NCBI GenBank assembly: GCA_025454815.1
Contig: JALONR010000006.1
Location: 1 to 64,000 of the forward strand
Direction: 5' to 3'
Length of the DNA: 64,000 nt
Source: Bacteroidales bacterium
GTDB taxonomy: Bacteria > Bacteroidota > Bacteroidia > Bacteroidales > VadinHA17
Under the pieces are notes generated by a model. That model made no database searches. It worked only from the letters and a program-made list of their open reading frames with translations, and was not told the origin of the DNA. The position numbers were made by a program, and so were the translations under genes. Below are positions 20,833 through 28,819 of the stretch, in pieces (the stretch's first letter is position 1; each line of letters opens with the position of its first letter).

Positions 20833-20871
20833 TTATAATTCATAGCGCTGTTAATCTGGCACTTGCAATCA

Positions 20872-20887
20872 TGGCACAATCCTTGGC
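20872..20887 (+). promoter_or_regulatory. Near-consensus sigma-54 promoter
   Basis: TGGCAC followed by five bases and TTGG resembles the sigma-54 -24/-12 consensus TGGCAC-N5-TTGC. The GG is followed after ten bases by GG instead of GC, one mismatch at the -12 position. It lies 27 bases before the TolC start, and a sigma-54 activator gene sits in the same locus (24442-25806). Confidence 0.35.
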
Positions 20888-20913
20888 CCATTCAATGGCA
20901 AACGTGACAGATT

Positions 20914-22269
20914 ATGATGAAAAAGCTTATACCAATTCTGTTGATCCTGTCGATCGCCCCTCCTGCCCTTCTTACTGCCCAGCAGGAGAGTTGGACGCTT
21001 GAAGATTGCATCTCATATGCCCTTTCAAACAACATTGGATTGCAGAGGCAGGGTCTCCGGACCGAATCAGCCGAAATAGACTTCCGGAAATCAAAGATGG
21101 ACCTGCTCCCCAACCTTAACTTCGGTTCAGATGCAAGGGTAGGGTTCGGACGGTCAATAGACCCTGTCACCAACCTCATCACCTTCAAGCAGAACCTGAG
21201 CAACTCATATACATTAAGTTCAGGGATCGAGGTATTCAATGGTTTTGCCACGCTTAATACCATTTCGGCAAATAAATTCATGATGAAGGCCGGGATAGAA
21301 GCTGAGAAGGTAGCAAGAAACACCCTGATTGTAAATATAATGGGGCAATACTACCAGGTGATTTATGCCAAAGGGCTTGAGGCGGCAGCCAAAATGCAGC
21401 TTGATCTATCCGAAAAGCAGCTGTTCAGGATAACCAGGATGGTGAACACCGGAAGGGAGTCAGTTGCTCGGGAGTATGAAATTGCCAGCCAGGTATCGGC
21501 TGACAGGCTCACCTGGACCACGGCGCAGAGTTCTTCTAGCCGCGCCCTGACACAGCTCAGGCAGATGCTTCAGATTGAACCGGGTACGGATTTCAATATC
21601 CTGATGCCTGATTTTGACGCTATGCTCATCACTGAAAGCGGCTATGACACAGACAGTATCTACAGCATCGCATCAGATGTCCTTCCAAGGCTGAAAGCCA
21701 TCGAATACGAACTGAGGGCCTCAGAAAACATGGTGGCAGTTGCCAGGGGCGCCCTTGCCCCGAACCTCACAGTCGGAGGAGCCATCTATACAGGATATTA
21801 CAAGGTTATCGGCGAAGATGAGGCCAGCCAGGCATCATTCTCCACACAGCTTAAAAACAATAACAGCCAGGCAGTCTGGCTCTCGCTAACCATCCCTATT
21901 TTCAACAGGTACACAGCCTCAAGGAATATCAAACAGGCAGTCATCAGGAAAGAGGATACCAGGCTCCGGCTTGAGCTGGAAAGAAACAGCCTCTACACCG
22001 AGATCGAAGACGCCTGCCTCAATTACAACAGGGGAAGGGAAGAGTATATCGCAGCAGAAGCCAACCTGGCATTCAATGAGAAATCATTTGAGGCAGTTGA
22101 GAAAAAATTCGAGGCCGGACTCGTTGACGTGACCGATTACGCAGCAGCGAAAACCACTCTCTTTTCCGCTGAAACAGAGGCACTCAGAACCAAACTGCAA
22201 CTCCTCATCCGGAAACTCACCATTGAGTTTTACAGTACCGGGGAATATGAAAATATTGTAACAAACTAA
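20914..22269 (+). CDS. TolC-family outer-membrane protein
   Basis: 451 residues with a signal peptide (IPILLILSIAPPALLTAQ). The usual opening SWTLEDCISYALSNNIGLQ and two coiled-coil repeats with beta-strand hairpins mark a TolC-type channel; the second half contains EKKFEAGLVDVTDYAAAKT. It is first in an operon with an adaptor (17 bases downstream) and an ABC ATPase, so it should be the outer-membrane exit of an ABC-driven exporter. Two ATGs stand in tandem at 20914; either may be used. Confidence 0.93.
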   Translation: MMKKLIPILLILSIAPPALLTAQQESWTLEDCISYALSNNIGLQRQGLRTESAEIDFRKSKMDLLPNLNFGSDARVGFGRSIDPVTNLITFKQNLSNSYTLSSGIEVFNGFATLNTISANKFMMKAGIEAEKVARNTLIVNIMGQYYQVIYAKGLEAAAKMQLDLSEKQLFRITRMVNTGRESVAREYEIASQVSADRLTWTTAQSSSSRALTQLRQMLQIEPGTDFNILMPDFDAMLITESGYDTDSIYSIASDVLPRLKAIEYELRASENMVAVARGALAPNLTVGGAIYTGYYKVIGEDEASQASFSTQLKNNNSQAVWLSLTIPIFNRYTASRNIKQAVIRKEDTRLRLELERNSLYTEIEDACLNYNRGREEYIAAEANLAFNEKSFEAVEKKFEAGLVDVTDYAAAKTTLFSAETEALRTKLQLLIRKLTIEFYSTGEYENIVTN

Positions 22270-22286
22270 ATATCAACATTAAAAAA

Positions 22287-23561
22287 ATGGACACACCTCT
22301 GAATAACATGGATAAACCTATTCCCAAAAAGAAAGGGCTTCAGAAAAAACACCTTGTTTACATCATAGCAGGTGCAGCATTCCTGTTACTGATCTACCTG
22401 GCCTTCTTTTCGGAAAAGACCTCCACCTACAGGGTTGAGAAGGATAAGCTGATTATCGAGACTGTTATTGAAGACCAGTTCAATGACTACATTACCGTAC
22501 CCGGTACCGTGGAACCGATAAGCACCGTCTTCCTCGATGCCCAGGAAGGGGGACGGGTGGAAGAGATACTCATTGAAGAGGGTTCAATGGTCAGGAAGGG
22601 AGATATCATCCTGAAACTTTCAAATCACGATCTCTACCTGAACATTCTTGACAGTGAGGCTCAGCTGGCTGAAAAGGAAAACTTCCTCCGCAACACCCTT
22701 GTGGCTATGGAGCAAGACAGGCTGCAGATCAAGCGTGAACTTCTCAACCTGAAATATGACGTTGAACGCAAGGAGAGAAACTACCGCCAGAACCTGGAGC
22801 TGATGAAAGACAGTCTCATCTCAGTGGAGGAGTTCATCCGTTCAAAGGAAGACCTGGATATGGCCAGGCAGTCAAGGGAACTCTTCATTGAACGGCAGAA
22901 ACAGGATTCACTGTTCAGGTCAGTCCAGGTTGACAACCTGGAGAACAACCTTGAAAACATGCGCCGTAACCTTTCACTTGTCAGGCAGCGTGTGGAAAAC
23001 CTGAACGTAAGGGCCACCGTAGACGGCCAGCTCGGACTCCTGGTACCTGAGATCGGACAATCAATCCAGCGGGGGTCAAACATGGGACAGATAAATGTGC
23101 TGACATCATTCAAGGTCACCGCCCAGATAGATGAACATTACATTGACAGGGTAAGAACACAGCTCACGGCAAAGCTTGACCGGCAGGGAAGTGAATTTGA
23201 CCTCGTGGTCAGAAGGGTCTATCCCGAAGTGCGTAACGGAACCTTCGAGATTGATATGACCTTTGAAAACAACGTGCCGGACAATATCCGCACGGGACAG
23301 ACATACTATATCAGCCTCCAGCTCGGGCAGCCCAAGAGATCACTCCTGGTACCAATCGGCGGTTTCTTCCAGGAAACCGGCGGACAATGGATATTCGTCC
23401 TCGATGAAACAGAATCATTCGCCACTAAACGTGATATATCAATAGGGAGGAAAAACCCGAAATACTATGAGGTCCTCGAAGGCCTCCAGCCAGGAGAGAA
23501 AGTTATCATCTCAGGATATGACACCTTTGGCAAAAACGAAAAACTTGTCTTTAAGAAGTAA
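22287..23561 (+). CDS. Periplasmic adaptor (HlyD/MacA-like) of ABC exporter
   Basis: 424 residues. A single N-terminal membrane helix (about residues 27-41) follows a Lys-rich cytoplasmic stretch. The periplasmic part has a split lipoyl/barrel-sandwich domain (TVFLDAQEGGRVEEILIEEGS ... LNVRATVDGQLGLLVPEIGQ) around a long coiled-coil hairpin, then a beta-barrel and membrane-proximal domain ending with GLQPGEKVIISGYDTFG. This is the MacA/HlyD layout linking an inner-membrane permease to TolC. It lies between the TolC and ATPase genes in one operon. Confidence 0.92.
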   Translation: MDTPLNNMDKPIPKKKGLQKKHLVYIIAGAAFLLLIYLAFFSEKTSTYRVEKDKLIIETVIEDQFNDYITVPGTVEPISTVFLDAQEGGRVEEILIEEGSMVRKGDIILKLSNHDLYLNILDSEAQLAEKENFLRNTLVAMEQDRLQIKRELLNLKYDVERKERNYRQNLELMKDSLISVEEFIRSKEDLDMARQSRELFIERQKQDSLFRSVQVDNLENNLENMRRNLSLVRQRVENLNVRATVDGQLGLLVPEIGQSIQRGSNMGQINVLTSFKVTAQIDEHYIDRVRTQLTAKLDRQGSEFDLVVRRVYPEVRNGTFEIDMTFENNVPDNIRTGQTYYISLQLGQPKRSLLVPIGGFFQETGGQWIFVLDETESFATKRDISIGRKNPKYYEVLEGLQPGEKVIISGYDTFGKNEKLVFKK

Positions 23562-23584
23562 AAGCAACATTAATATTTGAAATC

Positions 23585-24259
23585 ATGATCAGAACAAATG
23601 ATTTAACCAAGATCTTCAGAACTGAAGAGGTTGAAACAACAGCACTAAACAAGGTGAACCTCCACGTCAGGGAAGGTGAGTATGTAGCCATCATGGGACC
23701 TTCGGGATGCGGCAAATCAACCCTCCTGAACATTCTCGGCCTGCTTGACAACCCTACCGCCGGGAGCTATATGTTCAACGGTACCGAGGTTGCCAACCTC
23801 CGGGAACGTGACAGGACTATCTTCCGCAAGGGAAACATCGGCTTCGTCTTCCAGAGCTTTAACCTGATTGACGAGCTGAACGTGTATGAGAATGTCGAGC
23901 TCCCTCTCATCTATATGAAGATGAAGGCAGGCGACAGGAAGAAAAAAGTGGAACAGGCCCTTGAAAGGATGAAGATCGGGCACAGGGCAAAGCATTTCCC
24001 CCAGCAGCTTTCAGGCGGACAGCAGCAGAGGGTTGCTATAGCCAGGGCTGTGGTAGCCAATCCGAAACTGATCCTTGCCGACGAACCCACAGGTAACCTC
24101 GACTCCAAAAACGGGCTTGAGGTAATAAACCTGCTTAGTGAGCTCAACAAGGAGGGTACCACAATTGTCATGGTCACCCACTCGGATCATGATGCAGGAT
24201 TTGCCCACCGGATCGTCAACCTGTTTGACGGGCAGATTGTTGATTCACCAATGAGCTGA
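23585..24259 (+). CDS. ABC exporter ATPase, MacB/LolD-type
   Basis: 224 residues. Walker [10 protein letters not shown] lies at about residues 38-46, followed by the Q-loop [20 protein letters not shown], signature [14 protein letters not shown] and Walker [17 protein letters not shown]. The length and the LDEL insert are typical of stand-alone ATPases that serve MacB/FtsX-type permeases. It closes an operon with TolC and adaptor genes and is followed by a strong terminator. No permease is in the operon; the two large permeases at 26336-31204, on the opposite strand, are the natural partners. Confidence 0.93.
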   Translation: MIRTNDLTKIFRTEEVETTALNKVNLHVREGEYVAIMGPSGCGKSTLLNILGLLDNPTAGSYMFNGTEVANLRERDRTIFRKGNIGFVFQSFNLIDELNVYENVELPLIYMKMKAGDRKKKVEQALERMKIGHRAKHFPQQLSGGQQQRVAIARAVVANPKLILADEPTGNLDSKNGLEVINLLSELNKEGTTIVMVTHSDHDAGFAHRIVNLFDGQIVDSPMS

Positions 24260-24298
24260 AGAAAGTACGTTCTGCCCCCGGGGTGGATCAGAAGCGAA

Positions 24299-24340
24299 AA
24301 ATCCCCTGTTTGCCGCGAGGCAGACGGGGGATTTATTTTG
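24299..24340 (+). terminator. Intrinsic terminator of ABC export operon
   Basis: A 16-bp stem (24299-24314 with 24319-24334, including two G-U pairs) closed by a GCGA tetraloop, then ATTTTG. It begins 40 bases after the ATPase stop codon. The A-rich base of the stem means it may work in both directions, also ending leftward transcription from the sigma-54 activator gene. Confidence 0.8.
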
Positions 24341-24441
24341 TCGGGGCTGGCTGAGAGAATGACTCAGAATCTTAAACTGGCAGCAGATATGACTTCACTC
24401 CGGGCAGGATACGGTATCCGTAGCAGCAGCCTCTGCAACAG

Positions 24442-25806
24442 TCAAAGATTATACTTTGCTATCTTATTGTATAGTGTCTGGCGGGTTATTCCAAGCCGGT
24501 CGGCAACGATGCTGATGTTATTGCAATGTCTCCTGAGGCTCTCCGCAATCAATCTTTTCTCCATCTCATCAAGTGTCATCTCCGTACGCAGGGTTCTTCC
24601 GGAGGAGTGAGCAAAAGAGAAATCCGATGGACGGAGGGTATCCCCTTCACTCATAATAACCGCCTTTTCAATGGTATGCTGTAATTCCCTCACATTTCCC
24701 GGCCAGTCATGGTTGGCCAGCTTCTCCAGGGCCAGAAGGCTTATTTTAAGACCAGTTCGCCCATATCTTTCACTGAATATCTTCAGGAAATGCCTTGCCA
24801 GAACGGGAATATCATCCACCCTGTCTCGCAGCGGCGGTACCTCAATTGTAATCGTGTTTATCCTGTAAAGAAGGTCTTCACGGAAGGTGCCTTCCCTGAC
24901 CATACTCATTATGTCGCAGTTTGTGGCACAGATCAGCCTGATGTTCACCGGCACCGGTCTGTTTGATCCTACCTTTACTATCTGCCTGTTCTGAAGCACG
25001 TTGAGAAGTTTTGACTGGGCGGGCAGAGACAGATTGCCTATCTCATCAAGGAAAAGTGTTCCGTTATGAGCCGTTTCAAATTTCCCTTTCCGCTCCTCCC
25101 TGGCATCCGTAAAGGCACCTCTTACATGTCCGAAAAGTTCACTCTCAATTAGCGACTCTGCAATGGATCCCATATCAACACTGACCATCAGTTCTGCCGA
25201 CCTTGCTGACTGGCGATGGATCTCCCTGGCAATAAGCTCCTTACCGGTCCCGTTTTCGCCGGTTATAAGCACATTGGCATCAGTGCCTGCCACCTTTCTC
25301 ACAATGTTCATCACATTTATCATTGTGGGAGAAGCACCCTGAACGATCTTTTCACGACCATTGTTAATTACCTTTTTTAGCTGGCTGTTGTCAGCTTTCA
25401 GTGAACTGGCCTCAAGCCTTGAAAACCTTAACTGGATGGCCGTGCTTACAGTGGTGACCAGCCTGTTCCTCTCCCATGGTTTCAGGATAAAATCAACCGC
25501 CCCCTCCTTTATTGCCCTGACAGCCAGATCAGTATCAACAGATGTCGTTAATATTACCACACTGATGGCATCGTCATAGGCAAGTATCTCTTTCAGCCAG
25601 TACAGCCCTTCATTACCATTCCTGATTTCAGATCTGTAGTTTGACTCCATAATTACCACATCAACATCCTTCCTTCGAAGTGTTTCCTTGATCCGTTCAG
25701 GGGTGGAAATGGCGATGACATGTTCATATTCGACCCTGAGGGTATCAGCCAGCATCCTGGCCTGGTCAACGTCATCATCAACAATCAGAACCGTCCCTTT
25801 TGTCAT
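24442..25806 (-). CDS. Sigma-54-dependent activator (NtrC family), atypical receiver
   Basis: 454 residues: receiver (1-125), AAA+ sigma-54 activation domain (~165-390) and Fis-type HTH (~415-454). The AAA+ part has Walker A GENGTGKE, a GAFTDA loop in place of GAFTGA, Walker B GTLFLDEIGNL and the conserved WPGNVRELQ. The receiver keeps the acidic pair Asp10/Asp11, Thr87 and Lys109, but the position of the phospho-acceptor Asp is Glu54 (VVIMESNY, codon GAG at 25645-25647). It may therefore act without phosphorylation. No histidine kinase gene is adjacent. It sits between the ABC ATPase operon and the permeases, its probable targets. Confidence 0.9.
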   Translation of the reverse strand: MTKGTVLIVDDDVDQARMLADTLRVEYEHVIAISTPERIKETLRRKDVDVVIMESNYRSEIRNGNEGLYWLKEILAYDDAISVVILTTSVDTDLAVRAIKEGAVDFILKPWERNRLVTTVSTAIQLRFSRLEASSLKADNSQLKKVINNGREKIVQGASPTMINVMNIVRKVAGTDANVLITGENGTGKELIAREIHRQSARSAELMVSVDMGSIAESLIESELFGHVRGAFTDAREERKGKFETAHNGTLFLDEIGNLSLPAQSKLLNVLQNRQIVKVGSNRPVPVNIRLICATNCDIMSMVREGTFREDLLYRINTITIEVPPLRDRVDDIPVLARHFLKIFSERYGRTGLKISLLALEKLANHDWPGNVRELQHTIEKAVIMSEGDTLRPSDFSFAHSSGRTLRTEMTLDEMEKRLIAESLRRHCNNISIVADRLGITRQTLYNKIAKYNL

Positions 25807-25967
25807 TGCAAATCATTTATTATAAAGACGGCAAAAATCCGGAAGTGTGTCAAATTAATAGACATTTTTTTTCTTGCCGCCACCGGTGCAGCAAATAATT
25901 CGATATACCGTCTTTAAAATGAGAGAACTTACACAAAAGGGAAAATTCACAATAAAATAACAGACCA

Positions 25968-26276
25968 ATGACAGTTAGTCTTAAACCAAATGAAGTGGTG
26001 CTGAAGGCCGGTGATACCAGCCAGGTAATAGACCAGACCACCGTTGAAGGAAAACTGATAGTAACAAACCAGAGAATATACTTCAAGACCATGAAAGATG
26101 ATACTGCCAGGTTCAACCTTGAAATTCTGTTTGACAATATCCTGGAGATCATTTATTTCAAACGTGGTTTATTCTCGGTCAAGGGGTTGAATGTCATTAC
26201 CCGTGACGGTATGACATACAGTTTTCCTCTCCGTAAACGAGATGAATTCGGGCAGCTGATAAACAGAATGTACTGA
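25968..26276 (+). CDS. GRAM-domain small protein
   Basis: 102 residues, cytoplasmic, no membrane segment. The sequence fits a GRAM/PH-like beta fold: GKLIVTNQRIYFKTM, then ILFDNILEIIYFKRG and GMTYSFPLRKRDEFGQLI. GRAM domains bind phosphoinositides in eukaryotes; bacterial versions are of unknown role, possibly membrane-lipid sensing. It is divergent from the sigma-54 activator and convergent with the permease gene. No partner can be assigned. Confidence 0.75.
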   Translation: MTVSLKPNEVVLKAGDTSQVIDQTTVEGKLIVTNQRIYFKTMKDDTARFNLEILFDNILEIIYFKRGLFSVKGLNVITRDGMTYSFPLRKRDEFGQLINRMY

Positions 26277-26290
26277 TCGTTTACCCCCCC

Positions 26291-26335
26291 TTACTCATAC
26301 TTCAGTGAACTTGCAGGGTTGACCCTTGAAGCCTC
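26291..26335 (-). pseudogene. 45-base 3' remnant of a second permease gene
   Basis: Directly after the stop codon of the 806-residue permease, and in the same frame, a further 15 codons read EASRVNPASSLKYE and stop. The preceding 45 bases (26336-26380) encode KAARVNPASSLKYE and stop. The two units are 40/45 identical and their differences include synonymous changes. This may be the scar of a deletion between tandem paralogous permease genes, or an old terminal duplication. Confidence 0.7.
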
Positions 26336-28756
26336 CTACTCATACTTCAGTGAGCTTGCGGGGTTGACCCTTGCAGCCTTCATTATCCGGTAGCTTATGG
26401 TCAGAATCGCAATGCCCAGGGCAATTGCCAGTCCTGCAATGAATGTAAATACTCCGGCTTCTATCCTGTAATGGAAATTCTCAAGCCACCTGTCAGCCAC
26501 GAAGTAACTCACAGGCCACGCGATAAGGGCTGAGATGGAAACAAGTACGATTATTTCCCTTGAAATTACCACGTAAATGCCTGCCACGGAGGACCCCATT
26601 GCCTTCCTCACTCCTATCTCCTTGGTCCGCTGTTCAATGGTGAAAGATGTAAGCCCGAAGAGTCCCAGTGCGGCAATAAAGATCGCAAGGATTGAGAAGA
26701 TGACGGCCATCTGCGCATTCTGTTTCTCCTGTATATACATGTTCTCAAAATCCTCGTCGAGAAAATAATACTGCAGGGGGTTGTTTCCGGTGAACTCCTT
26801 CCATACACTTTCAATGCCGGCAATTGTGCTCTGATAGCTTTGCGCGGTGAGTCTTACCGTGAGATAACCCCAGAGATGGCCATCACCCTTAAAGCAGAAG
26901 ATGTAGGGCTGTATCGGGTTGCGGAGCGACTCGTGGTTGAAATTCTTCACAACGCCGATCACCTGCAGGTGTAATGGGGTGCCTCCCTCATCAGGTTTTA
27001 TGAACCTTGCCCGGGAGATATCAGTGATCTCAAAATCCCTGGCGGCATTCTCATTTATGAGGCATGCCTCCTGGTCAGTAGTATGTGACTCGCTGAAAAA
27101 CCTGCCTTCAGCAAGGGTCATCCCGTATGTGTCGAGATAGTCATAATCAACCCAGTTTGTCTGCATCAGGAATGATTCCTCATCCCTCCCTTCCAGTCCG
27201 TAACCGTTATTGTTGTTATTCCTTCCCGGTACAGCGGTTGAGCTCGTAATATTCACAACTCCCGGGATATTCCTGACTGCCTCCTTGAATGCATTCACCC
27301 TGTTGCCAATGGCACCGGCCCTGTTAATGACGATAAGCTGTTCCTTGTTGAATCCAACATCCTTGTTCAGCATGAACCTTATCTGCCTGTACATGATCAT
27401 TGTCCCTACGATCAGAAGTATGGAGACGGCAAACTGGAAAATAACCAGTACCCTCCTCAGGCGGCCGTTCTGCATGCTGTTCCTGGCACTTCCCTTAAGT
27501 ACCATATAAGGATTGAATGACGAGAGGAAGAGCGCCGGGTAGCTCCCTGAGAGTATCCCTACCAGCAGTGTGAACAGCAGAAGTACCGGAACCGTATACC
27601 AGTTGTCAAACAGTCCAAGCCTTAGGGTTGTCCCAAGGAGATTGTTGAAGTATGGCAGCGAGAGCTTAATAATCAGCAATGAAAGGAGCAGTGAGGCAAA
27701 CGCAAGTATGAATGACTCGGTCATGAACTGTGATATGAGCATCCCCCTTGTTGATCCGGATACTTTCTTGATCCCTACCTCCTTCGCCCTTCTCGCCGCC
27801 TGAGCCGTAGAAAGGTTCATGAAGTTGATGGCAGCAATAAGTACAATGAGAACGGCTATGCTTCCGAAAATCCACAGGTATTTCGGATCACTTGCCTGTC
27901 CGAATTCCTGCTGTACTGAAGGGTCAAGATGTATATCAGTCAGATTCTGAAGGAAATATGTGTACCTGTTACCCTGTGCTGTAAATTCATCAATAGATAT
28001 TCCCATATACCTTTCCAGTTCAGGGCCCACATATCTGACCAGCATGTCAGGGATTTTTCTCTCAACATCCTGGTAACTGGCATTTGGCCTGATGAGAAGG
28101 TAGGTACTGAAACTGTTGTTCATCCAGGTGGGATCCTCATGCCTCGGGTTGGTCATGAACGAGGTTATCATATTGGCGGTGAAATGAGTCTTCGGAGGTA
28201 TGTCTCCAATGACACCGGTGACAATATACCTGACGGTATCAGTCCCCAGCTTCAGGGCCTTGTCTATCGGGTCCTCATTACCGAAAATTTTCCTCGCTGT
28301 ACTTTCTGTCAGTATAACCTTGTGCGCTGCATTGAGCATGGCAGCCGGGTCACCCTTTATTACCGGTATAGTAAAGAAACTGAAGAAGGAGGAGTCCGCC
28401 TCAAGGCATGCCTCCTCGGTGAAAGTCTGCCCGTTGTATTCAACAATTGTGGGACCTCTTCCTGTCATCCTGAGAACGTCTTCCACCTCCGGAACTTCCC
28501 TAAGCATTGTAGGTGCCATAATTGAAGGGGTAAAAGCACCAATGACCTCCTGTCCGCCGATTTTACCATTGAGGACAACCCTGAAGATCCGGTCCCTGTT
28601 GACATTGTACCTGTCATACCCTGCTTCGTTTATGACAAAGAGGGTTATGAGCAGACTGCAGGCAATGCCTATTGAAAGCCCAAGTATATTTATGATTATG
28701 TATGATCTCTGCCGCTTGAATGACCTGATGCTGTATCTGATGAGACTCTTTAACAT
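26336..28756 (-). CDS. Large FtsX/MacB-type ABC permease (806 aa)
   Basis: Two FtsX-like halves. After TM1 (IIINILGLSIGIACSLLITLF) comes a MacB-PCD periplasmic domain, then three helices with INFMNLSTAQAARRAKEVGIKKV; a second periplasmic domain is followed by a last helix set with FTIEQRTKEIGVRKAMGSS. Such duplicated permeases occur widely in Bacteroidota next to a stand-alone ATPase, adaptor and TolC. The mechanism is mechanotransmission, pushing periplasmic substrates outward. A related 794-residue permease lies 63 bases upstream. The last 15 codons are duplicated beyond the stop. Confidence 0.92.
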   Translation of the reverse strand: MLKSLIRYSIRSFKRQRSYIIINILGLSIGIACSLLITLFVINEAGYDRYNVNRDRIFRVVLNGKIGGQEVIGAFTPSIMAPTMLREVPEVEDVLRMTGRGPTIVEYNGQTFTEEACLEADSSFFSFFTIPVIKGDPAAMLNAAHKVILTESTARKIFGNEDPIDKALKLGTDTVRYIVTGVIGDIPPKTHFTANMITSFMTNPRHEDPTWMNNSFSTYLLIRPNASYQDVERKIPDMLVRYVGPELERYMGISIDEFTAQGNRYTYFLQNLTDIHLDPSVQQEFGQASDPKYLWIFGSIAVLIVLIAAINFMNLSTAQAARRAKEVGIKKVSGSTRGMLISQFMTESFILAFASLLLSLLIIKLSLPYFNNLLGTTLRLGLFDNWYTVPVLLLFTLLVGILSGSYPALFLSSFNPYMVLKGSARNSMQNGRLRRVLVIFQFAVSILLIVGTMIMYRQIRFMLNKDVGFNKEQLIVINRAGAIGNRVNAFKEAVRNIPGVVNITSSTAVPGRNNNNNGYGLEGRDEESFLMQTNWVDYDYLDTYGMTLAEGRFFSESHTTDQEACLINENAARDFEITDISRARFIKPDEGGTPLHLQVIGVVKNFNHESLRNPIQPYIFCFKGDGHLWGYLTVRLTAQSYQSTIAGIESVWKEFTGNNPLQYYFLDEDFENMYIQEKQNAQMAVIFSILAIFIAALGLFGLTSFTIEQRTKEIGVRKAMGSSVAGIYVVISREIIVLVSISALIAWPVSYFVADRWLENFHYRIEAGVFTFIAGLAIALGIAILTISYRIMKAARVNPASSLKYE

Positions 28757-28819
28757 TTCTGTCGCTTTTAAATCTTTATATCACATTTCGTTCACAAACC
28801 TGGTTTCTCCACGGCTTCA

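Larger units (their letters stand above)
20610..20913. other. Intergenic region between AKR and ABC export operon
   Basis: 304 bases without a credible gene between divergent genes. It holds a TAnnTTTG element at 20825 and a near-consensus sigma-54 element at 20872 for the rightward operon. A 42-codon frame starting at 20872 overlaps the TolC gene out of frame and is not considered real. The remainder is AT-rich and shows nothing else I can support. Confidence 0.6.

Noticed and set aside
20857-20870. First TGGCAC as a sigma-54 -24 element
   Set aside because: TTGC follows immediately without the required spacing; only the second TGGCAC at 20872 has near-correct spacing.
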